A model generated the notes under the pieces. That model did no database searches and had not been told where the DNA came from. It was given only the letters and a program-made list of their open reading frames with translations. A DNA stretch of 64,000 bases from Nitrospirillum viridazoti CBAmc (GTDB taxonomy: Bacteria; Pseudomonadota; Alphaproteobacteria; Azospirillales; Azospirillaceae). The stretch spans positions 761,363 through 825,362 of the forward strand of contig NZ_CP022113.1 in NCBI RefSeq assembly GCF_000730165.1, given 5' to 3'. The position numbers and the translations under genes are program-made. This document shows, one piece after another, positions 1-11,000 of this stretch (position 1 is the stretch's first letter; each line of letters begins with the position of its first letter).

Positions 1-145
1 TGCCGTTGCCGCCGTAATAGACGCCGATCAACGAATAAAGCGCCACGTTCTGCTGCAGATTCAATAGGGCGCCGTTACATAGCGCCCAGCCTTTGGGCGC
101 CCAGTCCCAGGTGAAAATGCGAATTTCACCGACAAACGGGTCCAT
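1..145 (-). CDS. Tail-collar (MdpB-like) protein, 3' end cut by window edge
   Basis: Only the first 48 codons are present. Translated on the minus strand, the protein begins MDPFVGEIRIFTWDWAPKGW and continues with a CNGALL...NVALYSLIGVYYGG pattern. This is the N-terminal signature of phage tail-collar / microcystin-dependent-protein (MdpB) family members, which normally run to about 170-190 residues. A strong ribosome site (AAGGGGAGGTG) lies just upstream of the ATG at 145. In bacterial chromosomes such genes are often not part of prophages, and no other phage gene is visible here. It points the same way as the TIGR03032-type gene, so the two may be co-transcribed. The function of chromosomal MdpB proteins is poorly defined; a surface or tail-fibre-like role is family knowledge, not shown here. 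Confidence 0.8.
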   Translation of the reverse strand, partial: MDPFVGEIRIFTWDWAPKGWALCNGALLNLQQNVALYSLIGVYYGGNG

Positions 146-276
146 CGTTCACCTCCCCTTGATTGATTTGAGGGAATATGTGAGTGATTCTTACATTCTT
201 AGGTAATTTCATCCGCGAAGATACACGCGCAGAGCGTCGAACACCATCCGGATAATCGCGCAAAAGGCTAGGTTTC

Positions 277-1521
277 CTATTTATCCATTGGCGAAGCGGT
301 GCCGTTTCCTTCGGCCCGCGCCGGACCCGGTTGTGCCGGTTCCGGGGGGCGGGTTCTCAGCATCTGAAGTTTACCCCGATAGGGGTGTTCAAAACGCGTT
401 TCCGGCAGGTGCACCCGCTGCTGGTGCATGTAGGGTTCACGGAAGCCAGGGGTGTAGGGCCGTTGGATGCCAGCCTTGAACACCACGTCGTAGAGTTCCG
501 TCACCGGCCCGGCGATCGTCAGCCAGTGGGCATTGCGGCCGGTGCGCAGGTCGATGATCTGCAGGCCGCAGCGCTGCTGTATGTTGGTGGCCGCAAGCTT
601 GTCGTGCAATGCCATTCCCTTACCGAAACTGTTGGGGCGCAGCTGCGACAGGCCGATGATCGCGTAATCGCCCAGAAAGGTCAGGCCACGGGCGAAGCCC
701 GGGCAATCCGCCACGGGCACGAAGCCGCCGCACTCCGGATCGACATAGCCGAATTCCCCAGCGGCGGAATTCAACAGCCAGAGACGGTCGCGGTACCAGC
801 GGGGTGAATGGGGCATGGACAGGCCCTGGGCGACGACCTCACCCGATTCCAGATCGACCACCATGCCACCGCCGTTGCGCCCGGCCCGCCACCCCATGGG
901 CTCGTCATAGCGCCCGCATATGGTGGCATAGGCGACCCGGCCGTCCCGCGCGCCGATGCCGTTCAGGTGGCATCGATCCTCGGCGGTCAAGGCGGTGACG
1001 AAGTCCGGCATCCACAGCGGGCGGAAATTGTACTGCTCATCCAAGGTCGCGATGCAGCTGAAGCTGGTGCTGGAGAAGACCAGCGCATGACGCTCACCCT
1101 GGAAGGTGACGTCGGCGATGATGTCATGCGTGTCGCAGGGCCCGACGAAATAGCCTTTGCGCGGCATGTAGACGGCGCCATAGCCCTTGCCGTCCACCAC
1201 GGCCGGGCCGGTATTGGCGAACTTCCAGATTTGCTCCCGGTTGCCCACCCAAAGCTTGTCGTCATCCACGGCCAAGCCCATGGCGGTGCCGACCACCCGG
1301 TCCAGCACATGCAGCCGGCCTTCCATCATGTAAAGGAAAATCAGGCGTCCGGATTGATAGGTGGACAGGATCAGGCTGCCGCCCGTTCCCTCCAGCCAGG
1401 CGGAGAAACCCGGGGACGGAAGGAACTGGGGCGGCTCCATCTTGTCCTGCGTGGCCACGGGGATGGAATTCTCCGCACCTGCCGCCTTTTCCCGCGCGGC
1501 CTCCTCCACTTCGGACACCAT
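277..1521 (-). CDS. TIGR03032 family conserved hypothetical protein
   Basis: A 414-residue soluble protein rich in beta-strand and aromatic motifs: SLILSTYQSGRLIFL, GLAVDDDKLWVGNREQIWKF, DTHDIIADVTF and the conserved stretch MPHSPRWYRDRLWLLNSAAG. These are hallmarks of the TIGR03032 family, which probably folds as a beta-propeller. No signal peptide or membrane segment is visible. I chose the ATG at 1521 because an AAGGG ribosome site sits five bases upstream; a GTG at 1557 would add 12 residues with no obvious site. Members often sit beside very large repetitive surface proteins, as here, where it is divergent from the giant adhesin. Its biochemical role is unknown, and a carbohydrate or adhesin-related function is inference. 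Confidence 0.82.
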   Translation of the reverse strand: MVSEVEEAAREKAAGAENSIPVATQDKMEPPQFLPSPGFSAWLEGTGGSLILSTYQSGRLIFLYMMEGRLHVLDRVVGTAMGLAVDDDKLWVGNREQIWKFANTGPAVVDGKGYGAVYMPRKGYFVGPCDTHDIIADVTFQGERHALVFSSTSFSCIATLDEQYNFRPLWMPDFVTALTAEDRCHLNGIGARDGRVAYATICGRYDEPMGWRAGRNGGGMVVDLESGEVVAQGLSMPHSPRWYRDRLWLLNSAAGEFGYVDPECGGFVPVADCPGFARGLTFLGDYAIIGLSQLRPNSFGKGMALHDKLAATNIQQRCGLQIIDLRTGRNAHWLTIAGPVTELYDVVFKAGIQRPYTPGFREPYMHQQRVHLPETRFEHPYRGKLQMLRTRPPEPAQPGPARAEGNGTASPMDK

Positions 1522-2006
1522 GGCGACCCTTCCCCTATGCCTTTCGGGCAGAAACACCGCCGATGTATTTCCGGCACCGCGTCACTACCACTGGACGTCT
1601 CTATCAAATTTGAGCTTCGGATACCACCCGTTCCATCGCGCCCTTGGTTAAATCTCTATTAATATTGCGCCGCACATAAATATGGTGCGGCGGGATTACC
1701 CCGGACAGGCGGCGAATACGTTCGTTGGATGGTAAGAACTTCTTAACCGCCATACTTTTGAATAGGGGGAATCGGGGAAGATGGATTGCAAAAGGCCCGC
1801 GCCGTGCGCTCTCACATTTGATCACAAAAGACAGACCTCTTTAGAAGAGATGTTCCTGGTCTGATTTGACTGGCCAGTTGTGGGAACTTGTGATTTAAGC
1901 GCTATGGGGGAGCTATTGCAGCGATGAAAGGGTTTTCTGCGAAGAGAAACCCTATCTTCCGGGTACATTCCCCGAGACCGCCTATTCCAATCGGTGAGTG
2001 CACGCC
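1522..2006. promoter_or_regulatory. Divergent intergenic region with two inverted repeats
   Basis: About 485 bases separate the TIGR03032-type gene from the giant adhesin gene and must hold promoters for both. The part between 1600 and 1960 is clearly more AT-rich than its surroundings. Two inverted repeats are visible. One at 1668-1692 has arms CGCCGCAC and GTGCGGCG around a 9-base AT-rich loop. The other, at 1929-1953, has arms AGGGTTT and AAACCCT. Short open frames here lack coding character. I see no convincing -35/-10 pair and no RNA gene. Confidence 0.5.
1668..1692. repeat. 8-bp perfect inverted repeat, possible operator
   Basis: The arms CGCCGCAC and GTGCGGCG match perfectly around the loop ATAAATATG. 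There is no T-tract on either side, so an intrinsic terminator is unlikely. The position, about 110-150 bases upstream of the minus-strand gene start and about 315 bases upstream of the adhesin start, suits a regulator-binding site. Confidence 0.4.
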
Positions 2007-5000
2007 ATGCCCGACGGTTCACGCCCCCCGGCCCGCAAGAACGCCCCGCGCGCCCTGCGCCTGGCCCTGGAACCTCGCATGATGTTCGACGCCGCCGCCG
2101 CCGCCACGGCGGCGACGGTCACCAAGACGGCGACGACGGCAACGGTGGATACGCACACAGACGCGGCCGCCAGCACTGCCCTGCTGGACGCGGCCGCCAA
2201 GGCCGCCACCGCGACGGCAACCGATACCAGCGCCAAGTCGACGGCCAGCGGCCCCTCGTCCTCGACCGGCTCGGGGACCGGTGCTACGGCCGGTACGACC
2301 ACGGACACGGTGAAGACCACCGACACCGCCAAGACCGCCACCGCGGAGACCGCCAAGGTCGCCGACACCAGCACCGCCGCCACGGTCACCCCCACCACGA
2401 CGACCACCTCCGGCGTGCATGAGGTGGTCATCGTCGACACCAGTGTCGCGGACTACCAGACCCTGATCGCCGGCATGGATCCGTCCGTGCCCGTGATCCT
2501 GCTGGGCGAAGGCCAGCGCACCGTCCATGGCATCGCCCAGGCGCTGTCCGGCTACAAGAACCTGGACACCGTCATCCTGGTGACCGAGGGCGGCGACGGC
2601 GGCATCATCCTGGGCGGCAACCACGTGCTGACGGACGGCGACCTGGCCAGCCGCGCCAGCGACCTGGCCGCCATCGGCGCCTCGATGAAGACGGGTGGCG
2701 ACTTCCTGTTGCTGGGCTGCTCCATCGCCGCCACGGACACCGGCAAGCAGTTCGTGGACGACTTCGCCCGCTACCTGGGCAACGACATCGACGTCGCCGC
2801 CTCCACCGACCGCACGGGCCCGGCCTCGTTGGGCGGCGATTGGGTGCTGGAATACACCACCGGGGCCGCCATCGACACCGTGCTGCCCTTCACCGTGGCG
2901 GGCATGGAGAACATCGACCACTGCCTGGGCTGCACCGCCGGCACGCAGAGCGCCTCGGGTTTCGCCACCATCTATCACAACGGCACCAACATCGGCGGCT
3001 ATTCCCGCCACAGCGGCAACCCCTACGTCCTGTTCTGGGACCCCGGCCATACCGGCACCCAATTCAACCCCGCCAACAACATTTACACCACGTCGCTGAA
3101 CGCCTTCCTGGCGCGCACGGACGTGGCGCAGTGCCAGGACCTTCCGTCGGTAAGCGGTACGCACACCAGCACGGCGAACGACAACGCCACGGCCACGCCC
3201 TTCAGCGGCGTCAGCTTTACCGACAGCACCAGCGGCGCCACCAGTTACAGCATCGACATCACGCTGGACGCCAACAACGGCACGCTGACCGGCACCGGCC
3301 TGACCAGCACGGACGGCACGCACTACACCCTGACCGCCAGCAGCACCGCGACGCTGCAGACGAACCTGCGGGCCCTGGTCTTCACGCCCACCGCCAACCA
3401 GGTGGCGCCGACATCGACCAAGGTGACGACCTTCACCCTGACGCCGAAGGACAACACCACCACCGGCACGGCGGACAGCACCAGCAAGATCACCGTCACC
3501 TCGATCAACGACGCGCCGACGCTGGACGCCAGCAAATCGCCCGTCCTGACCTCGGAAATGAACACCGTCGCCAGCACCCCCACGGGGGCCGTCGGCACCC
3601 TGGTGTCGGCCTTGGTGGGTATCGGCACCGGCGTCAGCAACGTCACCGACCCCGATGTCAACGCGGTGACGGGCCTGGCCATCACCGCCACCGACACCAC
3701 CAACGGCACCTGGTATTACACCACCAACGGCGGCACCAACTGGACCAGTGTCGCCACGGTCAGCAACACCAGCGCCCTGCTGCTGAAGGCGGACGCCAAC
3801 ACCCGCCTTTATTTCGCGCCCAGCAGCAGCTACACCGGCACCGCCACCATCACCTTCCGCGCCTGGGACCAGACCAGCGGCACGGCCGGCAGCAAGGTGA
3901 CGACCGCCACCAACGGCGGCACCACCGCCTTCTCCTCGGCCACCGACACGGCCGGCATCACGGTCACGGGGGCCAACGCCGCCCCAGTCATCACCAACCT
4001 GGCCGGTGACACGGTCGCCTGGGTGGATGCCAGCACCGCCGTCCGCCTGGATTCCAGCACCGCCGCCTCGGTCAGCGACACGGAAAACGACAGCGCCGGC
4101 TGGGCCAGCGGCAGCCTGGTGGTGCAGCGCGTGACCGCCGGGTCCGCGGACGCCACGGCCAACGACGTCTTCAGCTTTGACAACAGCGTCAGCGTCAGTG
4201 GCGGCACGGTCACGGTCAACGGCCATGCGCTGACCTTCACCAACACCGGCGGCGTGCTGACCATCAGCCTGACCGCCAGCGCCACCAGCGCGGACGTGGC
4301 GGCGTTGATCCACGCCGTCCAGTACAGCAACGCCACCCCCTTTGGCGACGCCACCATCCGCTTCGCCCTGAGCGACGGCAGCGGCAACACCACCAACGCC
4401 GACCTGACGGTGACCAGTTCCACCATCTACGTCACCACCACCGCAGACCAGAGCAGCGGTGCCGCCGCCGACGGCTTCAGCCTGCGGGAGGCGCTGGCCC
4501 GGTCCGTCAGCCAGACGGGGGCGGACACCGTCGTCATCGGCGACAGCGTCACCGGCACCATCACGCTGGCCAGCGGCGTCACGCTGGGCGCCGGGGACAC
4601 CCTGAAATACGCGCCCACCACGGCGGGCAGCCTGACCATCGCCGCCACCAGCGGCGGCCTGGCCCTGGGCGGCGCCGGCACCCTGTCGGTGGGCAGCGGT
4701 GATACGCTGACCATTTCCGCCGGGGTTTCGGGCACCGGCAGCACCCTGACCAAAACCGGGGCGGGCACGGTGACCCTGTCGGGCACCAACACCTACACGG
4801 GCGCCACCACGGTGTCCGACGGCACGCTGGCACTGGGCGCCATGGGGTCCACGGCGTCGCTGACCCTGGACGGCGGCACGCTGAAGTCGACGGCGGCCTT
4901 CTCCAGTTCCACCGCCATCACGGTCAATTCCGGCGGCGGCACCATCGATTACACCGCCGGCTCCGTCACCCTGAGCGGCGCCATCACCGGCAGCGGCGCG

Positions 5001-8000
5001 CTGGACGCCAAAAGCACCACCGCCGGCAACGCCATCAAGCTGTCGGGCAACAGCACGTTCTCCGGCGGCATCACGGTGGACGGCGGCATCCTCGACATCT
5101 CGTCGGCCAACGCCATCGGCACCGGCACGCTGACCTTCAACAGCGGCAAAATCCGCAGCACCACCGCCGCCTACACCCTGGCCAACAACCTGGTGATCAA
5201 CGGCAACGTGCTGCTGGCCGGCAGCTTCGGCATGACGTTCACCGGCACGGTGGACCTGGGCGGCGGCACCCGCACCATCAACGACCAGTTGGGCGCCGGC
5301 AAGGACCTGACCTTCTCGGGCGTGGTCAGCAACGGCAGCCTGAACGTCGCCTCACAGCTCACCGGCGGCACCTACGCCTCGCTGGTCCTGAGCGGCACCA
5401 GCAACACCTACACCAACGTCACCGTCACCTCCGGCACCCTCAGCATCGCCGGCGCCGGCAGCCTGGGCAGCGGCAGCGTCACCCTGGCCGGAGGCACCCT
5501 GCTGGTCAACGGCGCCGCCAGCATCGCCAAGAACATCGCCGTCACCGCCAGTTCCACCATCCAGGTGGCCAGCGGCAACGCCGCCACCCTGTCCGGGAAC
5601 ATCACCGGCAGCACCGGCACCTTGACCCTGAGCACCGGCACCGGCGCCAACGACGGCCTGACCCTGTCCGGCGCCAACACCTTCAGCGGCGCCATCAGCA
5701 TCGGCGCCGGCACGGTCACCGCCAGCGGTGGCAGCGCCATCGCCGACACCAGCGCCGTGACCGTCGCCTCGGGCGCCACCTTGGCCCTGGCCGCCAGCGA
5801 GACCATCGGCTCGCTCGCCGGCGCCGGCACCGTCAGTCTCGGCAGCTTCAACACCCTGACGGCGGGCGGCGATAACACCAGCACCACCTTCTCCGGCGCC
5901 ATCACCGGCACCGGCGGCCTGACCAAGGCCGGCACCGGCACCCTGACCCTGTCGGGCACCAACACCTACACCGGCGCCACCACCATCAGCGCCGGCGAGA
6001 TCATGGTGTCCGGCGGCAGCGCCATCAGCGACAGCAGCGCCGTGTCGGTCGCTTCGGGTGCGACGCTGCAGCTGGAAGCCAGTGACGAGACCGTCGGCTC
6101 GCTCAACGGCGCCGGCACGGTGACGCTGAACGGCGGTTCGCTGACGTTGGGCGGGAATAACACCTCCACCACCTTCTCCGGCGTCATCCAGGACGGCACC
6201 GCCCTGAACGGCGGCATCACCAAGACCGGCACCGGCACGCTGACCCTGTCGGGCACCAACACCTACACCGGAACCACCACCATCAGCGCCGGCACGCTGG
6301 AAGCCGCCAGCAGCGCCGCCCTGGGCAGCAGCACCGGCGCCACCACCGTGGCCAGCGGCGCCACCCTGCAGGTGGACAACGGCGTCACCATCGCCGATGC
6401 CCTGACCATCGCCGGCGCCGGCACGTCCAGCTCCGGCGCCATCAACCTGTCCTCCGGCAGCGCGACGCTGTCGGGCAATGTCACCCTGAGCGCCGCCAGC
6501 AGCATCTACGTCGGCGATACCGCCACCCTGACCCTGGGCGGGACGCTGGCCGGCGCCTTCACCCTGACCCACAACTTCGGCAACGGCGCGCTGGTGCTGA
6601 CCGCCAACAACAGCGCCGCGGCCACCGCCCTGAACATCCAGGTCGGCACCCTGTCGATCACCGACCAGACCAACCTGACCACCGGCACGCTGACCCTGAA
6701 CATGGGCAACACCGGCGTCGGCGGCCTGCTGGTCACCGGCAGCAACGTCACCATATCCAAGAACATCACGCTCGGCGCCAGCGGCGGCATCATCAGCAAC
6801 GCCAACGCCCTGACCCTGTCCGGCAACATCACCGGCGGCGTCAGCAGCAACCTCAGCCACGTCATCAGCCTGACCAAGGTCGGCGCCGGCAAGCTGACCC
6901 TGTCCGGCACCAACACCTACACCAGCTCCACCGGCGCCCTGGGCGCCACCATGGTGTCCGCCGGCACCCTCAGCGTCACCAACGCCACCAACCTGGGCAG
7001 CACCACCATCAACGGCGCCGTCATCCTGAACGGCGGCGCGCTGGAGGTGACGGGCAGCGCCGTCACCCTCGCCAACGCCATTGTCCTCAGCGCCAACGGC
7101 ACCATCAGCGCCACCAACAGCGCCACCCTGTCCGGCGTCATCTCGGGTTCCAAAAACCTGACCTCGGCGGGTGCCGGCACCCTCACCCTGTCGGGCGCCA
7201 ACACCTACACCGGCACCACCTCGGTGACCGCGGGCACGCTCAGCATCACCGACAACACCAACCTCAGCACCGCGGCGCTGACCCTGAACGGTGGCACGCT
7301 GGCGGTGACCGGAACCGCCGTCACCCTGACCAACGCCGTGACCCTGGGCAGCAGCGGCGGCACGGTCAGCGATGCCAACGCCCTGACCCTGTCGGGCGTC
7401 GTCAGCGGCACCGGCAACCTGACCAAGACGGGCGTCGGCACCCTGACCCTGTCCGGCACCAACACCTACACCGGCACCACCACCGTGTCGGCCGGCACGC
7501 TCAGCATCACCGACAGCACCAACCTGGGCAGCGGTGGCCTGACGCTGGATGGCGGTACGCTGACGCTGACCGGCACCACCGTGACGCTGAGCGGCAACAT
7601 CCTGCTGAGCACCGGCGGCGGCACCATCAGCACCGCCAACACCCTGACCCTGTCGGGTGTCATCAGCGGCGCCGGCAATCTGACCACAGCGGGCGCCGGC
7701 ACGATCATCCTGTCGGGCGCCAACACCTACACCGGCACCACCACCATCAGCGCCGGCAAATTGGAGGCTGCCACCTCCAGCGCCTTGGGCACCAGCGCGG
7801 GCGGCACCACCATCGCCTCCACCGGCACGTTGCTCATCGATGATGGCGTGACCCTGGCGGACGCGGTGAGCACCGCCGGCAACGGTTCGCTGACTCTGAA
7901 CACCTCGACCGGCAGCGCCACGGTGTCGGGCAACGTGACCCTGACGGCAGACGCCCGGGTTAACGTCAGCGGCACGGGCACGCTGACCCTCAGCGGCACC

Positions 8001-11000
8001 GTGGGCGGCGCCTTCACGCTGTACAAGAATGTCGGCACAGGCACCCTGGTCCTGAGCGGCAGCAACGGCACCGGCGCCACCAACCTGAACGTCGCCACGG
8101 GCACCCTGTCCATCACCGATCAGACCAACCTGACCACCGGCACGCTGACCCTGAACGGCGGCGCATTGGCGGTGACGGGGTCCGCGGTGACCGTGAGCAA
8201 GGCCATCACCCTGGGCAGCGGCGGCGGCACCATCAGCAATGCCAACGACGTGACCCTGTCGGGCGTCATCAGCAGCACGGGCGGCCTGACCAAAACGGGC
8301 GCCGGCAAGCTGACCCTGTCGGGCACCAACACCTACACCGGCTCGACGACGATTTCGGCCGGCATATTGGCCGTGGCCGGCCTGGGCAGCACCTCGTCGC
8401 TGATCTTCAACGGCGGCACGTTGCTGTCCACGGCCGCGTTCTCCAGCTCCACCGCCATCACGGTCAATTCAAGCGGCGGCACCATCGATTACACCGCCGG
8501 CTCCGTCACCCTGAGCGGCGCCATCAGCGGCAGCGGTGCGCTGGACGCCAAGAGCTCCACCGCCGGCAACGCCATCAAGCTGTCGGGCAACAGCACGTTC
8601 TCCGGCGGCGTCACGGTGGACGGCGGCATCCTGGACATCTCGTCCGCCAACGCCATCGGCACCGGCACGCTGACCTTCAACAGCGGCAAAATCCGCAGCA
8701 CCACCGCCGCCTACACCCTGGCCAACAACCTGGTGATCAACGGCAACCTGTTGCTGGCCGGCAGCTTCGGCATGACGTTCACCGGCACCGTCGATCTGGG
8801 CGGCGGCACGCGCAGCATCAATGACCAGCTGGGCGCCGGCAAGGACCTGACCTTCTCGGGCGTGGTCGGCAACGGCAGCCTGAACATCACCTCACAGCTC
8901 ACCGGCGGCACCTATGCCTCGGTGGTGCTGAGCGGCACCAGCAACACCTATACGAACGCCACCGTCACCTCCGGCACCCTCAGCATCGCCGGCGCCGGCA
9001 GCCTGGGCAGCGGCAGCGTCACCCTGGCCGGGGGCACCCTGCTGGTCAACGGCGCCGCCAGCATCGCCAAGAACATCGCTGTTACCGCCAGTTCCACCAT
9101 CCAGGTGGCCAGCGGCAACGCCGCCACCCTGTCCGGGAACATCACCGGCAGCACCGGCACCCTGACCCTGAGCACCGGCACCGGCGCCAACGACGGCCTG
9201 ACCCTGTCCGGCACCAACACCTACAGCGGCGCCATCAGCATCGGCGCCGGCACGGTCACCGCCAGCGGTGGCAGCGCCATCGCCGACACCAGCGCCGTGA
9301 CCGTCGCCTCGGGCGCCACCTTGGCCCTGGCCGCCAGCGAGACCATCGGCTCGCTCGCCGGCGCCGGCACCGTCAGTCTTGGCAGCTTCAACACCCTGAC
9401 GACAGGGGGCGACAACACCAGCACCGTCTTCTCCGGCGCCATCACCGGCACCGGCGGCCTGACCAAGGCCGGCACCGGCACCCTGGAACTGTCGGGCACC
9501 AACACCTACACCGGCGCCACCACCATCAGCGCCGGCGAGATCATGGTGTCCAGCGGCAGCGCCATCAGCGACAGCAGCGCCGTGTCGGTCGCTTCGGGCG
9601 CCACCTTGATACTGCAGGCCAGCAATGAGACCGTGGGCTCGTTGAGCGGCGCCGGCACGCTGACGTTGAACGGCGGTTCGCTGACGTTGGGCGGGGATAA
9701 CACCTCCACCACCTTCTCCGGCGTCATCCAAGACGGCACCGCCCTGAACGGCGGCATCACCAAGGCCGGCAGCGGCACGCTGACCCTGTCGGGCACCAAC
9801 ACCTACACCGGAACCACCACCATCAGCGCCGGCACGCTGGAAGCCGCCAGCAGCGGCGCCCTGGGCAGCAGCACCGGCGCCACCACCGTGGCCAGCGGCG
9901 CCACCCTGCAGGTGGACAACGGCGTCACCATTGCCGATGCCCTGACCATCGCCGGCGCCGGCACCTCCAGCTCCGGCGCCATCAACCTGTCCTCCGGCAG
10001 CGCGACGCTGTCGGGCAATGTCACCCTGAGCGCCGCCAGCAGCATCTACGTCGGCGATACCGCCACCCTGACCCTGGGCGGGGCGCTGGCCGGCGCGTTC
10101 ACCCTCACCCACAACTTCGGCAACGGCGCGCTGGTACTGACCGCCAACAACAGCGCCGGGGCCACCGCCCTGAACATCCAGGTCGGCACGCTGTCGATCA
10201 CCGACCAGACCAACCTGACCACCGGCACGCTGACCCTGAACATGGGCAACACCGGCGTCGGCGGCCTGCTGGTTACCGGCAGCAACGTCACCATATCCAA
10301 GAACATCACGCTCGGCGCCAGCGGCGGCATCATCAGCAACGCCAACGCCCTGACCCTGTCCGGCAACATCACCGGCGGCGTCAGCAGCAACCTCAGCCAC
10401 GTCATCAGCCTGACCAAGGTCGGCGCCGGCAAGCTGACCCTGTCCGGCACCAACACCTACACCAGCTCCACCGGCGCCCTGGGCGCCACCATGGTGTCCG
10501 CCGGCACCCTCAGCGTCACCGGCGCCACCAACCTGGGCAGCACCACCATCAACGGCGCCGTCATCCTGAACGGCGGCGCGCTGGAGGTGACGGGCAGCGC
10601 CGTCACCCTCGCCAACGCCATTGTCCTCAGCGCCAACGGCACCATCAGCGCCACCAACAGCGCCACCCTGTCCGGCGTCATTTCGGGTTCCAAAAACCTG
10701 ACATTGAACGGCGTGGGCACACTGACGTTCAGCGGCGCCAACACCTACACCGGCACCACCACCGTCGTCGACGGCACCCTGAACATCGGTGCCAGCGCCA
10801 ACCTGGGCAGCGGCGCCCTCACCCTGAACGGCGGCACCCTGGCGGTGACCGGCTCCAGCGTCAGCCTGAGCCAGGCCGTGGCTCTGGGCAGCAATGGTGG
10901 CACGGTCAGCACCGCCAACGCCCTGACACTCTCGGGCGTGATCAGCGGGTCGGGTGACCTGACGATGAATGGCGGTGGCACCGTCACCCTGTCCGGCACC

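Noticed and set aside
1..145. Evidence for a prophage
   Set aside because: Only one tail-collar fragment is visible, and such genes are common outside phages.
808..1662. 284-codon plus-strand frame opposite the TIGR03032-type gene
   Set aside because: No ribosome site, no recognisable motif, while the opposite strand encodes a clear family member.
2019..4313. 764-codon open frame antisense to the adhesin N-terminal region
   Set aside because: Gly/Ala/Arg-rich translation without family motifs. It is the mirror of high-GC codon use in the adhesin.
5352..6860. 502-codon antisense frame, with a twin at 8892-10400
   Set aside because: The two frames differ by exactly the 3,540-base duplication offset and are low-complexity; they are shadows of the repeat.
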